In this document: positions 46,176-58,788 of the stretch, in pieces | Layout: each line of letters opens with the position of its first letter | Numbering within the stretch: position 1 is the stretch's first letter | NCBI RefSeq assembly: GCF_001625215.2 | Contig: NC_030385.2 | Span: 12,083,135 to 12,147,134 of the forward strand | Origin: Daucus carota subsp. sativus | Taxonomy: Eukaryota > Streptophyta > Magnoliopsida > Apiales > Apiaceae | Length of the DNA stretch: 64,000 bases | Reading direction: 5' to 3' | The notes under the pieces: model-generated | Seen by the model: the letters and a program-made list of their open reading frames with translations, nothing else | Databases searched by the model: none | What the model was told of the DNA's origin: nothing | Program-made: the position numbers and the translations under genes

Positions 46176-46535
46176 GAAATCTAATAATGTGATGTAGTAG
46201 TTGATGAACAGAAGGTAAGGAGATGTAGCAGTGAATACTTGTTATCGCAGAAGATATTAGCCAAAAGAAACACATAGAAACGGGATATTTGAGAGAAATC
46301 TGATAATGTGATGTAGTATTAGATGAAACAGAAGCTAAAGAGATGTAGCAGTGAATACTTGTTATCGCAGAAGATATAAGCCAAAAGGATCACATAGAAA
46401 CAGGATATTCGAGAGAAATCTTATAATGTGATGTAGTAGTAGATGAAACAGAAGCTAAAGAGATGTAGCAGTGAATATTTTTATCGCAGAAGATATCAGC
46501 CAAAAGAAGCACATTGAAACAGGATATTTTCTCAA
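46176..46535. repeat. 120 bp tandem repeat, about three copies
   Basis: Units carry ATAATGTGATGTAGTA at 46184, 46303 and 46423, with GCAGTGAATACTTGTTATCG and GAAACAGGATATT inside. It lies about 250 bases beyond the stop of the PNGase A gene, so it may fall in that gene's 3' region. Confidence 0.88.
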
Positions 46536-46790
46536 GAAATAGTTGCAGCAGATATGCTTATCAAAGCAAGTGATGCACTGGAAACATGAACTGGGTGAAA
46601 GAGATTGTTCAATCTCCTCCCCTAAATGTGCTAGTTTGACGTTAATGACTGTAACTTGTAAATCATTTCACATTGGCCAAAGTATAGTACACTTGTACCA
46701 TTATTAGAATTTAATATTGACCAAAATACAAAATCATAAAGCAATTCGAGAAACATTCAAGGAGAAGGACTATTAAAACTGTTCCTTTTA

Positions 46791-48602
46791 TTATAAAGGA
46801 TGAGATGATAGAAAGGCCCTGCGAGCCGGATTTTGCCACCGTATGTGTAAGCCGAGACCCCAATGAGACGGTGTCGTTCTACTGCACTTACTGTTCTCTT
46901 TGTCGTAGATGATGGTGTAATTTGAGCTGCTAACATTTCTGAAATAGCAAGAGTTGTGGCTGTTAAAGCTGTATGCCTGCTGTGTACTTCCTACACCGCT
47001 GACTACCAGGTTGCCCTTAACAAGCATAGTAGATTGTCCTTCTTGCAAATTTTCAAGAGAGCTAACTGATGATCCAAGCTCAGATTTCTTGATTCTCTTC
47101 TCATTGAAACCCAGTGACAGATTAGCTACAGATGTATACGCTCCATCTCCTTGGTCAACATTATTTGAGTACAAGTAGAGGGGAAACCTTTTTAATGAAG
47201 TTAAGGAATCCAAATAAGGTCCTGACTTCGCAATGACATTATCATTAAAATCAATACTCTGATGCACTATTTGTGAATCCCCATTATCGCCCATCTCCAT
47301 GAAATTGCTGTAATTGAACTGTTGAATTGCCTGAGTTGTTATCTTCCCGTAAGATGATTTCACCCATCCAGTAGACTTAATTAGCCTACTAACCGTTGTC
47401 AAAAAAGTCCCATTGAACCCGGTAAAATTTGATACAGAAGAAACATGACAAGGCAAGGTACTCGTTCTCAATACCTTGCCTTCAGTTTTTTCAGTCTTTG
47501 CATCCAACCAGATATGCAAATTTGCGTCAATGTACCACACATTTAAAGCATTTGTAACACTAAAACCAAACTCATGAGTCTTCCCATCTAACAATGTTCC
47601 TAGAGACGGAGTAACCTCGATATCATAGGAAGGGAGATCAAATGATCCAATTGCAGAAATGGGTCTCCATAGAAGGGGATTAATTCCTCCAGTGTATACG
47701 ACTGTAAATGGCCAAACCGCCCCAATTACCTTACCATCCAAACTAACCAGAACTTCCCTAAAAGGCCCGTTCCCCGGAACATTAGTCAGGTTATTCTCAG
47801 CAATGTACTCATTGGGTAAATTGGTATACCAAAACTCATCATTTTCATGAGGTGAAACGTAAACCTCCAACACAGCCTTATACGCATTTTTGGGCAAATT
47901 AAACGTCTTTGACTGCACATCAGTCGAATTAACTACTTCAAACCACAATCCATCATTCAATGGTAAATTCCTCGAAATGGGCATGATTAAATCAGCATTA
48001 GAACCATAGCCATGACCAAAATCACCCCCATTCGACAACTCTTTCTTAGCAGGATAAAAGTGGAAACTCAACTCAACATGGTAAACCCCAGTATAAGTAT
48101 TATCAACAAGATTGCCCAAATAAACAGCAAGAGTCTGATTGGTCATAAGCAATGAGTAATACCTGGTGACATCTTTCTTAACACTCCAAACAATCCCATT
48201 GCTCCGTGGCTCCGCGGTGCAGCTCCTGAGAAGCTCAACCCCTCCAAGCCACACCCCGAAAATGCGGTCAAATTGCCTGCCCTTGCAAGTAGCTTTCCAT
48301 TCCAGAACAATTTTTCCAAAATGCTGAAAAGGGCATTTCGAAAAGGGGGGTTTATAATCAGCAAGAACAGGAGGCTTGCCATATGTATACCCAAAATCAT
48401 GTTTGAGAATGAGCTGTGAACAAGGCTTTGTGGGGGGCAAGTCAATGGGTTTGGTCACTTCAAAGAAAGTGGTAGGTGGAATCTCATGTGTGGACTCAGA
48501 TAATTGTGATCTGAAGCGAGATTGTAGTGATTTGGGAACACTTGCATTGGAGCCAAGGAAGAAGAGAGATGAGTAGAGTAGGAAGACGAGAGCGAAACCC
48601 AT
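46791..48602 (-). CDS. peptide-N4-(N-acetyl-beta-glucosaminyl)asparagine amidase A (PNGase A)
   Basis: One intact exon of 603 residues. Residues 1-20 are a signal peptide (MGFALVFLLYSSLFFLGSNA). The PNGase A domain starts at about 45 (FFEVTKPIDLPPTKPCSQLI) and runs through FDRIFGVWLGGVELLRSCTA, ELSFHFYPAK and the second half (GGINPLLWRPISAIGSFDLP). About ten N-glycosylation sites are seen. The enzyme removes N-glycans from glycopeptides by cutting the glycosylamine bond, turning Asn into Asp; plant PNGase A works in the secretory pathway, vacuole or wall and releases free N-glycans. The length fits the family (about 570-620). No clear TATA box was seen. Confidence 0.95.
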   Translation of the reverse strand: MGFALVFLLYSSLFFLGSNASVPKSLQSRFRSQLSESTHEIPPTTFFEVTKPIDLPPTKPCSQLILKHDFGYTYGKPPVLADYKPPFSKCPFQHFGKIVLEWKATCKGRQFDRIFGVWLGGVELLRSCTAEPRSNGIVWSVKKDVTRYYSLLMTNQTLAVYLGNLVDNTYTGVYHVELSFHFYPAKKELSNGGDFGHGYGSNADLIMPISRNLPLNDGLWFEVVNSTDVQSKTFNLPKNAYKAVLEVYVSPHENDEFWYTNLPNEYIAENNLTNVPGNGPFREVLVSLDGKVIGAVWPFTVVYTGGINPLLWRPISAIGSFDLPSYDIEVTPSLGTLLDGKTHEFGFSVTNALNVWYIDANLHIWLDAKTEKTEGKVLRTSTLPCHVSSVSNFTGFNGTFLTTVSRLIKSTGWVKSSYGKITTQAIQQFNYSNFMEMGDNGDSQIVHQSIDFNDNVIAKSGPYLDSLTSLKRFPLYLYSNNVDQGDGAYTSVANLSLGFNEKRIKKSELGSSVSSLENLQEGQSTMLVKGNLVVSGVGSTQQAYSFNSHNSCYFRNVSSSNYTIIYDKENSKCSRTTPSHWGLGLHIRWQNPARRAFLSSHPL

Positions 48603-48619
48603 GAGTTGTTTGGAGGATC

Positions 48620-49900
48620 AGAACTCAAAGAGTTTAGTACGTTGGTTGTTGTTTGTTAGGTGGAGATGCAAACAATGTAGTACTGGAAACATAGAGTGAC
48701 TTACAATACAAATCACTGGAATCAATGTAATGATTTGATTTTTTTCACTTGGAGATAACTGAGCCAGCTAGTCCCTCGCGTATCTATTAGAATAGGCAAG
48801 TACTTAATCCCGGTGGCAGACAATCCATTTTATTTTGCATAATTTTTCCCCTTCTATTTTCATTTCGAATCTTTTCATTACAATTTTACGCTTTTTCAAA
48901 ACTTCTTTGATCTCTCTATTAATATTTTATTTTATTTTTTATCGTACCATTCCATCATTTACCCGGCCAAACACAATATGAAGAGGGGCGAGTAAAACCA
49001 AACCAAAATCTAGAAACCAAATTGAACCAGGTAATTTCATTCTAGTCCGATTCTATTTTTCTAATAATTCGGTCTATTCAGTAATTCGGACCGAATAGAC
49101 CATATTAAAAATCGATTCAGTCTAGTTCTAATAATAAATATTATAAATTTATGTTATATATATATAAGCTAAAGTGTAAATTTATTTATATCTATTTTGA
49201 TGAAATGGTTATTATTAATTGAGGTTATTTTTAATCATGATCTCTTAGCTTTATTTATAATATATGCTTTTGTTTGGGAAAAATTATTCCATCTTTCAAG
49301 CAAGACCTGACGAAACCTAATTATTTTAATTCGGTCCATAACGGTTAGGTTTGTAAAGAAAAAGGATATTTCGATTTTTAGTCTGTTCCATTCGGTCTAG
49401 CCGAACCAACCAAATGCTCACCTCTGGCCATAAACCAAACAAAATAAAATATCAAGCCTCACAAAAAAAAACACTTAATTTTTCTATATTATAATTAGAA
49501 AAATGTAGATATCAAAAAAAAATACTCTGATACAACACTTTTTTAACCTGACACTCCACAACAGAATCTTTCACCCGACACTCAAAAACAGTTTCGAGCA
49601 ACATTTTTAGACACACCCTTAATATCAATCCAAGGAGGTTTTTATTGCACACAGAATAAATTTTTAATCGCCTTAAGAAAATAACTTTTAATCAAGGAAA
49701 CATTAACTACAGTTCAGAATATCAATAACCATGGAACTTTAAAGAGATCGAGTCAAGTTTCATAGATCGAGAATGTAGACAAAGAAAGCTTGAATATCTT
49801 AGGATAACTGCATTTATCCAGACTTCTGTATAGCTGGAGATGCTTGGATATTGAAAATTTTAGTCATCCTCTACCCCTAATAAGCTATATATACACACCT
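48620..49900. other. intergenic, no gene seen
   Basis: AT-rich. A stretch at 49020-49400 has scattered ATTCGGTC/GACCGAAT words, probably an old repeat. 49900-49911 begins the ZDP 3' UTR. Confidence 0.45.
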
Positions 49901-49911
49901 CTCGGAACTAG

Positions 49912-52900
49912 CTACTGGAAGTAATCCTCAGGGACATAGAATTTCAACCCAATAGCCTGTAGCAACAAACACATACCTTTGGTCACTGAAAGTATTAGTA
50001 CAAAAATGACGTAAATGCATACTTTATTTTGATTGGTACAAATAGAAGTGCATGTGATATGAAACCAATCTGCATGGATCAAAACGAAAATAGAACAGGA
50101 AGGAGAAACCACAACACAATAGAACAGCTGCTAATTCACTTGTTATCTCTATTCATGTCATAATTAGTTATCCTCTATAATGATGTGTATTGCCTTTTAT
50201 AGGAGAAATGCCTGATTTTAGTACCCATGCAAATCAACATAATACTTTCAACATGTTTTTAGCTCTCAACACAACTTCATTGTTTATATTAGAGTTCCGG
50301 TTACCTGACATACGAATGTCAGGACATACCATCAGCAAAACAAACCGTAAGACGGCTTAACCGTAAGTTTTTGATGCATATGCAAGGGGTGCTACAGTGT
50401 CATCCAACGGAAAATAGCGACTAATATTCGACTGTTCTGGACCAGCTGCCTTATATTAGATATAGATATACATAACAAATATAAACCAAAGAGGGAAATA
50501 CAAATGCACCTCTGCAAATTTAATATCAGCATCACTATGATCATCAGGTCTCCCAGCAGCATCACCAACATAAAAGGACCTACATTATATAAGCACAAGT
50601 TAAACCACGTATCTTCTTAGTATAACTTGGTCTGGATAACAAGTTATTAAAAAGTTATGAATAGAATGAAACTAATAGTAATTAACATGTCAAGAAACAA
50701 ATATAGAATAATAGATAATACTAGATCCACATGTCCTCACAAAGTAAAGGTTTAATAAAACAAAAGGAAAAGTGGATATAACTGATCCATATCAACAGGA
50801 ATGCCAGAGTTGAAATGCTGCTCCATAATGCGCCACATCCCAGTCTCAGGTTTTCGAAAGGGGTCTCCTGCTTTATTACCAGATTTACCTATCCCACATG
50901 CTATAAACACCTGCACAAGGATGATTACACATTAACGCAATTTATTGTTTATCAAGTAATTGGAGAACTTGTATGCTAAGCACTGCTTCTTATATGAAAA
51001 TGGGTGTGATTCAGGCTACATGATGATAACTAGAGTATTAATCCTGGAGCACTCAAAAAGATTGATTGGTGTGAGATATTAAAAGTATTAATATATTTTT
51101 ATATTAAGAGTAATAATCAGACATAACAATGTCCAAATTGTCGTAACATATTTACACAACAACACTTAGCTCTATCAAGTGATTATCAATTTAATCTCTA
51201 AAATTCATAAACATAAACTAGACTTCAATCTTTTTCTTCCAAAGATTGTCAATTTTCGGGGCTTTTAGATACTATTCTGATTTTGTCCCTACTTAACCCA
51301 ATTATAAGATTTTAAAATGATACCATACAAAACCAATTAGCTGGGCAGTTATCTCTAAACCTATGTTATTCGGACTCGGCTAGAAGTGTCCGGCATGGAT
51401 ACGTGTCTATGTGTTGCACTTGGTAATATTTTGAAAAATGTACATGTTTTTGGCTTTACATAAGTGTCCGAGTCCGAGTGTTGAGTGTCCGACACAGGTA
51501 CTTCGAGGCAAAATGAAGAGTCCGAGTAACATAGCTCTAAACCAGAGCAGAAATGAGACCAGTGAAAGCACCCTTCCAAAGATTGTCAATTTTCTGGGCT
51601 TTTAAATATTTTGATTTTGTCCCTACTTAACTAAATTATAAGATTTCTAATCAATACCATAGAAAACCAGTTAGCTGGATCCTGGACAGTTATCTCCAAA
51701 CCAGAAAGGAAAACGGTCCAAGGATCTCCCTCCCCAAAAGAAACAATTTCCAGATTAGTAGAACATTAAAATTAGCTATCATAGTTACAATACCAAATTG
51801 CCAAATGGTCATTCCACATTTGATGTTACTATATTGCATCTTATTTAAATTTCTATATTTACCCTATGGAGATATGCATGCGCGTGGATGAATTCTCAGG
51901 AAGGGCAGACGCGATAAAACTTATAAATAATGCAAATACCTGAAGCTGGAACTTTAATTCCAGTAAATTGTCTCATTATTGATATTGTGTTTTCTTCCTT
52001 TCATCACATCCCAACAACAAATATAATAATATACCAAAACTTGCTATTGACAGCATATTTTTTCAGAAGTAAAGGAAATGAACCACCTGCATAGGGACTC
52101 CGACTTTCTTGATAAAATTACTGAGCCGGCCAATTTTTGAGTCCACTGCAATTTGTCTCTTATTTTTCCAGCGGTCAATATTAGATTCATTGGTAAAAAT
52201 TACCTACATATCATATCATACCATAAAGATTAACATGATAAAATAATGGAGCAAATGTTATATATAAACATTAAACATATATAAGAATAATTTGGGTTTA
52301 AATGATCACAATTCTATAAATAAGAAGCTGAAACACCATCTGACTTTGCTTTTAATCTGCTTATAATCCTTAATCCCCATTTTTAAGCCAAAACGAAAGA
52401 AACTAAACTGGTCTAGAAAGAAAGAGAAGCATACCAGCTTATACCCATCATTGTACAAACTTTGCAGCTTTTCGGGTATAGAAGGATACATGAGAGACCA
52501 TGCATCTGAACCAACTCTGAAAATGATGAAACAAGTATGGTCACACAGTTCACCCCTTATGATATTTCCTCGAGATAGCACTAGATAACCCTACAGGTCA
52601 TAAGCCTTCCAAAGTAATTTTTTTCAGAACAAAGTTATTAATGTGTACTACACTACAGTCCTATATTTAGAAAAAGATGACATACCAAAAATAGACAATA
52701 CTTTAAAAGTATGACTCTTGCAATAGCAGATCTTTTGTATTTTCATATGCATTGTTGGATTTTGGACTCGAGACATCGAGAAGCTTTTACAATAGTACAA
52801 TACTTCCAAAAAGATCATATATAGATGAGCTGTGAAATTATCATTAAAAACGAACATCTCTTGCATACAAGAGTATGTACTTAGAACCAGTTGTTAGAAC

Positions 52901-54788
52901 CTCTCATGCATGATGCCATTCCTCATTGATCTATGATGAGGTCATTAATATGTCTATGATACTTACACATTGCCATAATTATTGCCTACAAGACCTAAAC
53001 ACATACCTTCGTAAAGATGTTTTGGCAAGGCACTGATCAAAATCAAAAGCAGCAATCTTGCTTGAATGATGAAGACCATCATCCTACAAAATGTAAACAT
53101 TATAACCACAAGTTGCATCGCCAAAGCACACCTTCCTGAGATGCCAGAATATACAAGAAACATCCCTTTGACGCGGGGCGATTTAGAAAAGTTAGAGTTC
53201 TTACATATAGCTGTTATTTTCAAAAGTATTGGTGCCAAGCTAATGATTGAGTTCTTATTTAGAGAAGTACCATAACAGAATAGTTTGTTCAAAAGAAATA
53301 GGACAGAACATTAGGTTCCAATGTCTCCTTATATATTTAATCTAGTTAATAACAAATCTTAATTGTGGTCCAGTAGAACACTAATGTGTATTGTAAAAAT
53401 CATTTTTTGCATAGGTACCTGCAGATGCTCAACCAAATTCCCTCTGTACACTATACATTCATTCATTTTTTTGGAAACACCAAAGAGGCTATGACACAGA
53501 GTGGGGTCCATCTACCATTTCCCCTCCATATGAGCTTTAGACACAGTTTTTAACAGTTCCAAATAAAAAAAGTTATCAGTTTATCTTACCCCCTCGAGAA
53601 ATATGATTGTCTGAAATGCTTTCCACTTTGGTAAGAGTGTAGCATCCTAAGCAACAAAAGAAAAAATAAACACATAGCTGTGAGTAGCCGGATAGAGAAG
53701 TTACGAGACACTTAATTGCCAATAAGTCCCAAAATAAAGAAATCTGGGCATATAATTGTAACTGCACTATGGAAACACAAACATTGATGTCAATAATAGT
53801 GTACTTAGTTATGGTTGTAGAACATAATATCTATGGTTAAACTTTACCATATATTTGTCCAGGATATCAAACACTGAAAATCTTAACTTCATATTAGGCG
53901 CCTCGTAAGGTGGCGACACCTAGTAACAATTCAAAAAAATGAGTTAGGGAAGTTGCTCAACTTCATGACAAAAAGAAGACATAATAGTAAACTAATTTAC
54001 ATCTGTTTCCTGAAATATTATATAATAACATAGCTGGCGCAGAACAACCCACTACAAGATCATATAAGAAAAAATCGTCAATACTCTAAAACGGCATATC
54101 CAACTTTTACCTTCCGTGTATCCTTTTTCTCTTCATCGTCATCCTTCGTAACCTGTCAAAAACATAAGTTAATCATGAACTCAAAAACTACAAGAGAGTC
54201 AAGTATTATACTAGCTATCATCAAACTTAAACCTCAGAGATTTTCCTTTTGCGGTCTTTAACTGTATCTTTATCTCCATCAATAACCTGAAAAAATGACC
54301 GGTAACAGATAAAACAAAAGATGCATCGTTGCTTAAATTGTGTTTAGCAACCTAAAAGTACATATTAGAGATCAATTAAAGTTAAAAATAGTATGTAATG
54401 GAATGAAACCTTTTCGTGTGTGGCCTCTATTAAACTCTTCAAAGCAGCCTGATCAGTAGTCTGCGAAGATATATACTAATTATGAATACAGAAGAAAACA
54501 AAACATAATAATAATAATAAGAAAACAAAACATAATAATAATGATAGTACATTTAAAGTGTGTAATTGTAACCTTGAGAGACGTGAAACCGGAGATGGAA
54601 TCGACGGAGGTGGAAGTGAGAGGAAGACAATTGAGGTGATACCATTTAGTAGAATCAAAGCCCCGGGGGTCTCTGCTCACACTGCCTAAACGGAGAGATT
54701 TGTTATCGATTGAAGTAGAGCATTTCTTGCAAGAGGAGCGATTCGACTTGGCGTATTCAGCGATTATCTTTGAAGACGAAGACGACAT
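49912..54788 (-). CDS. ZDP: polynucleotide 3'-phosphatase ZDP (PARP-type zinc finger plus HAD phosphatase), 12 exons
   Basis: Exons (5' to 3'): 54788-54573, 54460-54410, 54286-54233, 54152-54111, 53919-53848, 53646-53590, 53083-53007, 52516-52435, 52203-52087, 50910-50783, 50579-50510, 49956-49912. All borders are GT-AG and the frame is kept: 1011 bases, 336 residues. Residues 1-72 form one PARP-like finger (CKKC, then WYHLNC). An acidic linker (DDDEEKKDTRK) follows. The catalytic part has KIAAFDFDQCLAKTS (HAD nucleophile Asp and second Asp), VIFTNESNIDRWKNKRQ, GKSGNKAGDPFRKP and SFYVGDAAGR. The enzyme removes 3'-phosphates at DNA breaks and gaps in the nucleus, for base excision and active demethylation. 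Arabidopsis ZDP has three fingers; this form has one. Confidence 0.92.
51236..51705. repeat. tandem duplication of about 125 bp in ZDP intron 9, split by a MITE
   Basis: The stretch CTTCCAAAGATTGTCAATTT to CAGTTATCTC occurs at 51236-51357 and 51573-51698, with small differences. The MITE at 51362 lies between the copies. Confidence 0.85.
51362..51534. mobile_element. Mutator-type MITE in ZDP intron 9
   Basis: A 173 bp element with ends TATGTTATTCGGACTC and GAGTCCGAGTAACATAG, flanked by the exact 9 bases CTCTAAACC (51353-51361 and 51535-51543). Same family as the element at 61050. Confidence 0.88.
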
Positions 54789-54989
54789 TGTTGAAAATGA
54801 GATGATTAGTTTTGCAATTGAGCTTCGGAGAATGGGGTTAGGGTTTAGGAATATAACTGACATCAACTCAAAGGGGTTTGGGGATTCAAATTCACGGACT
54901 TCTGTTTTTTCGCGTGCTCCGGCCGACGGGGCTTATTTTTCTCGAAAGAAGTACAGTTCTATTTTCTTTTTCATTGTCTTACTAAGTTA

Positions 54990-55695
54990 CTCCCTCCGTC
55001 CCCCCGAGGGGTCGTTTGGTTGGAGAGGGGGTATGGGGTTGGAATGAGGAATCGGGTTAAGCTGGTATGGGGTTGAGGTATTATTTATGATATCAGGTGT
55101 TTGGTTGAGTGGTGGAATTAATATGGTTGAATTATAATATTTATGAGTTGTTAATTGTAATTAATTTAAAATATCATTAAATTAATATTTATATACATTT
55201 TTAAGTCATTAATTTCATTTTGTGTTAAAAATTTACAAGAAATAATATAAATAATAATGAAAATAAAAGAGAACAATGTTGATTCCTGAAACCCACGTTT
55301 CATACCCACCTCCCCCCTTGGGTATGAAATTCTCATACCTTGTGGGTTTGAGGAATGGGTTTGATGAAATAAAATTCTCAACCAAACACCAGGTATGGGT
55401 TTGTAATGAACAAAAACCATACCTGATACCAGGAAAGCCTGAACCAAACGACCCCTGAGTGAGTTGTATACATTGGGGGACGGGGACGCGGCACGGACTT
55501 TAATGCTCCTGTTTTACATAGTTCTATAACTTATTTTTAAGATTTTTCTTTTCTGAATAAAAGTTTGAATGTTATATTTTTATTCAGAAAAAGAAAATTT
55601 TAAAAATAAGTTATAGAACTATATTTTACAAGAGCATTGAAGTGCGTGTCGAGCAGTGAAAAAGAAACGTATAGAATTAAATGGGACAGAGGGAG
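54990..55695. mobile_element. Stowaway MITE about 200 bp upstream of ZDP, itself interrupted
   Basis: Ends CTCCCTCCGTCCCC and GGGACAGAGGGAG with TA on both sides. It is nearly the same as the intact copy at 20745-20994, but split after the first 18 bases by a 448 bp insert (55008-55455). Confidence 0.88.
55008..55455. mobile_element. MITE nested in the Stowaway
   Basis: Inverted ends GGGGTCGTTTGGTT and AACCAAACGACCCC. Flanks are CGA and TGA, a possible 3 bp duplication with one change, which suggests PIF/Harbinger. Words such as GGTATGGGTTTG are inverted inside. Confidence 0.75.
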
Positions 55696-55899
55696 TACTA
55701 CTATTGATTTTTATTTAAATCAAAAAATAAAAAATAGATAATTTGATAAAATTTTAAAAATCTAATAATATTATTTAAAATAATAGAATCCGGAACCTTT
55801 CATTTCGGATAAAATATCATTCATAAAAATTGTGTGAAACTTAATATGTAATATTTTTAAGAATCTTGACTAACGATAAAGTGATATACTTAATATATA

Positions 55900-56545
55900 G
55901 GGAAAATTAAATTACAAGTCCCTGAACTATTGACGTTTTATTATCTAGGTCCCTGAACTAAAGATTCCGTATTTCAGGTCATTTAACTTTTCCGTTTTCT
56001 CATCTAAGTCCTTTCGTCAAAAAGATTCTAACGGTGTTAACTCGGTTCTTGAGTTTCATACCGATCAAGCAATTTTGAAGGTGTTAGTGATATCCAAACT
56101 CAAAGTTCAAGTACTCAAATTGAAGCTTGAGTCGCTAGTGACACTCATATGACACCAATTTTCACAAACTATGTTCAATTCAAAATTTTATAAATTTAGG
56201 TCCCTAAATTCGATAAAGAGCCCTAAATTTATGGTCCAATTTGGTTTTTTTTTTAAAATTAATCTAATTTGTGAAATTTGTTGTCATATTAGTGTCGTTG
56301 GTGATTCAAGCTTCAATTTGACTACTTGAACTTTGAACTTTGAATTTGGATGTCACTAACACCTTCAAAATTGCTTTGATCTTTGTGAAACTCAAGAACC
56401 CTAGTTAACACCGTTAGAATCTTTTTGACGGAAGGACTTAGATCAGAAAACGAAAAAGTTAAGTGACCTAAAATACAGAATAATTAGTTTAGAGACCTAG
56501 ACAATAAAATGTCAATAGTTCAGGGACTTATAATTTAATTTGCCC
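55900..56545. mobile_element. Mutator-type foldback MITE
   Basis: A 646 bp hairpin with arms of nearly 300 bases: AAGTCCCTGAACTATTGACG on the left, its inverse near 56510. Flanks TAATATATA and TAACATATA match 8 of 9. A 50-base host sequence (AAGAATCTTGACTAACGATA) is duplicated on both sides. Confidence 0.8.
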
Positions 56546-57463
56546 TAACATATAATACTTTTAAGAATCTTGACTAACGATAAGGTGATATTTTTGATAT
56601 AAATTTTTGAAAGAGTAACTCATTTGAGTCAGTTATGTAATCAATAACAAATTTGATACATTTAAATGCAGCAAGTGACCTATTTGATAATTAACCTTTT
56701 CTATATGTAATGAAAAATAAAAGTAGATATAAATTTTAAAATTAGTATATTATTGCGTTCAAAGATGCTTTAACATGAGACTCAATAAGGTGATATTCTC
56801 CGCTACTATATTACGAAGAAAATACAGAAATGCTGCTCCAAAATTACGATGCAAAACTTCACAGCCAATACAAAGATGGTGACTTTTGAGCCTGTTTGCC
56901 CCGCCTTTAACCCGAGACTTAAAGTTGTATCAAACTTTAAACTGCAAATGTCTGTTTGTGTAATAAATCAGACTTCGGCTTAAAATCAGAAATAAGTCAG
57001 AAGTTGACTTTAAGCCAGAAGTTAGTTTGAGATACTTTTTCTATAACTTAATTTTTTTGAACTTTTTTTTTATAAAAATTATTCCTAACTCCCAAGTCAT
57101 AAGTAATAAATCGGGTCAAATGGCGTTTTGTCACTCAACTGAACAGAAACTTGCAAGTGGGTCATCCAACTCAAAAAGTTTTCATTCACGTCATTATACT
57201 CTTAAAAATTTTCATTCAGGTCAACCGGCGTTACACTCCGTTAAAAATTTCACGGAAAGCTGACTAAGCGTCGTGACTTGGCTTAAATAAATTCACTGTG
57301 GCATGTACAGTCAGCTGAAGCAGCATTTTGGCCACTCAACTGACTGCAAACTTGCAATCGGGTCATCAAACTCAAAAATTTTCATTTAGATCACTTATCA
57401 TAATATCCGTTTAAAATTGAAAAAAAGTAAGAATTAAAAGTTATCACGCAACACCTTTTTATA

Positions 57464-58113
57464 TGGTAAAATACTAAAATTAATTTATAGGTCCCTGAAT
57501 TATTGACGTTTTATTGTCTAGGTCTTTAAATTAAAGGTTTCATATTTTAGGTCACTTAACTTTTTTGTGTTTCCTGATCTAAGTCATTCCGTCAAAAAGA
57601 TTCTAACAATATTAACTAGGGTTCTTGAGTTTCATACCGATCAAAGCAATTTTGAAGGTGTTGGTGATATCCAATCTCAAAGTTCAGGTAGTCAAATTGA
57701 AGCTTGAGTCGCTAGCAACACTCATATGACATCAATTTTCACAAACTAGGTTCAATTCAAATATTTATAAATTTGGGTCCCTAAATTCGACAAAGAACCC
57801 TAAATTTATGGTCCAATTTAGATTTTTTTAAATTAAATCTAATTTGTGAAAATTATTGTTATATGAGTGTCGCTAGTGATTCAAGTTTCAATTTGACTAC
57901 TTGAACTTTAAGTTTGGATATCACTGACAACCTCAAAATTGATTTGATCTGTATGAAACTCAAAAACCCTAATTAACACCATTAGAATCTTTTTGACGGA
58001 AGGACTTAGATAAGAAAATGGAAAAGTTAAATGACTTAAAATAAGGAATTTTTAGTTCAAGGACCTGGACAATAAAACATTAATAGTTCAGGGATCTATA
58101 ATTTAATTTTTCC
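57464..58113. mobile_element. foldback MITE, same family as 55900-56545, inside the giant element
   Basis: About 650 bp, starting GGTAAAATAC and ending TTTTTCC, with TTATTGACGTTTTATTGTCT arms inverted. The target looks like a T-rich CTTTTTAT stretch duplicated imperfectly. Confidence 0.75.
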
Positions 58114-58178
58114 CTTTTTTTATCTCTTAAAAATTTCGAAACTTATTAACGAATGAAACAAATACATACACATAAAAT

Positions 58179-58788
58179 GGAAAAATTAATTCTAAATTCC
58201 CTGAACTATAGGCACTTTTTTTCTAGGTCCCTGAACTATAAATATCAATTCATATATAATTCGACTCTTGATTTTTTTCCTACCTGGGTCCTTCCGTTAG
58301 ATCTGATTTGACGCCGTTAGTTTTTCCGGTGAATTTGGTCGGAAAAGCTCAAATCCGGAGAGCTCGGATTTTACGACGAGGCTAATTTGAACACTAAAAA
58401 TCACGAAAATTATATGAACATGCTCATAATCACACGATCTATCAATCTACATCATTATAATTCGAAAAAAAGCTATTAAAATGAAAACTAATATTCAACT
58501 CAAAATTCGAAAATTACCAAACTAAATTTTGATGGTATAGATGGATAGGGGATTGAAAGACGAGCAATTTGATTACTCAAGCTTCAAATTTGGATACCGG
58601 AATCACCTTCAAAGTTATCTTTGATTCTCATGAACTCAAGAAGAACTAATGGCGTCAAACCAAATCTAACGGAAGGACCCAGATAAGAAAAAATCAAAAG
58701 TTGAATTACTTATGAATTGATATTTATAGTTCAGGGACCTAGAAAAAAAAGTGCCTATAATTCAGGGACTTTAGAATTAATTTTCCCC
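58179..58788. mobile_element. foldback MITE, related family, inside the giant element
   Basis: A 610 bp element from GGAAAAATTAATTC to GAATTAATTTTCCCC, with the exact 9 bp duplication ACATAAAAT (58170-58178 and 58789-58797). Arms carry CCCTGAACTATA and its inverse. Confidence 0.9.
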
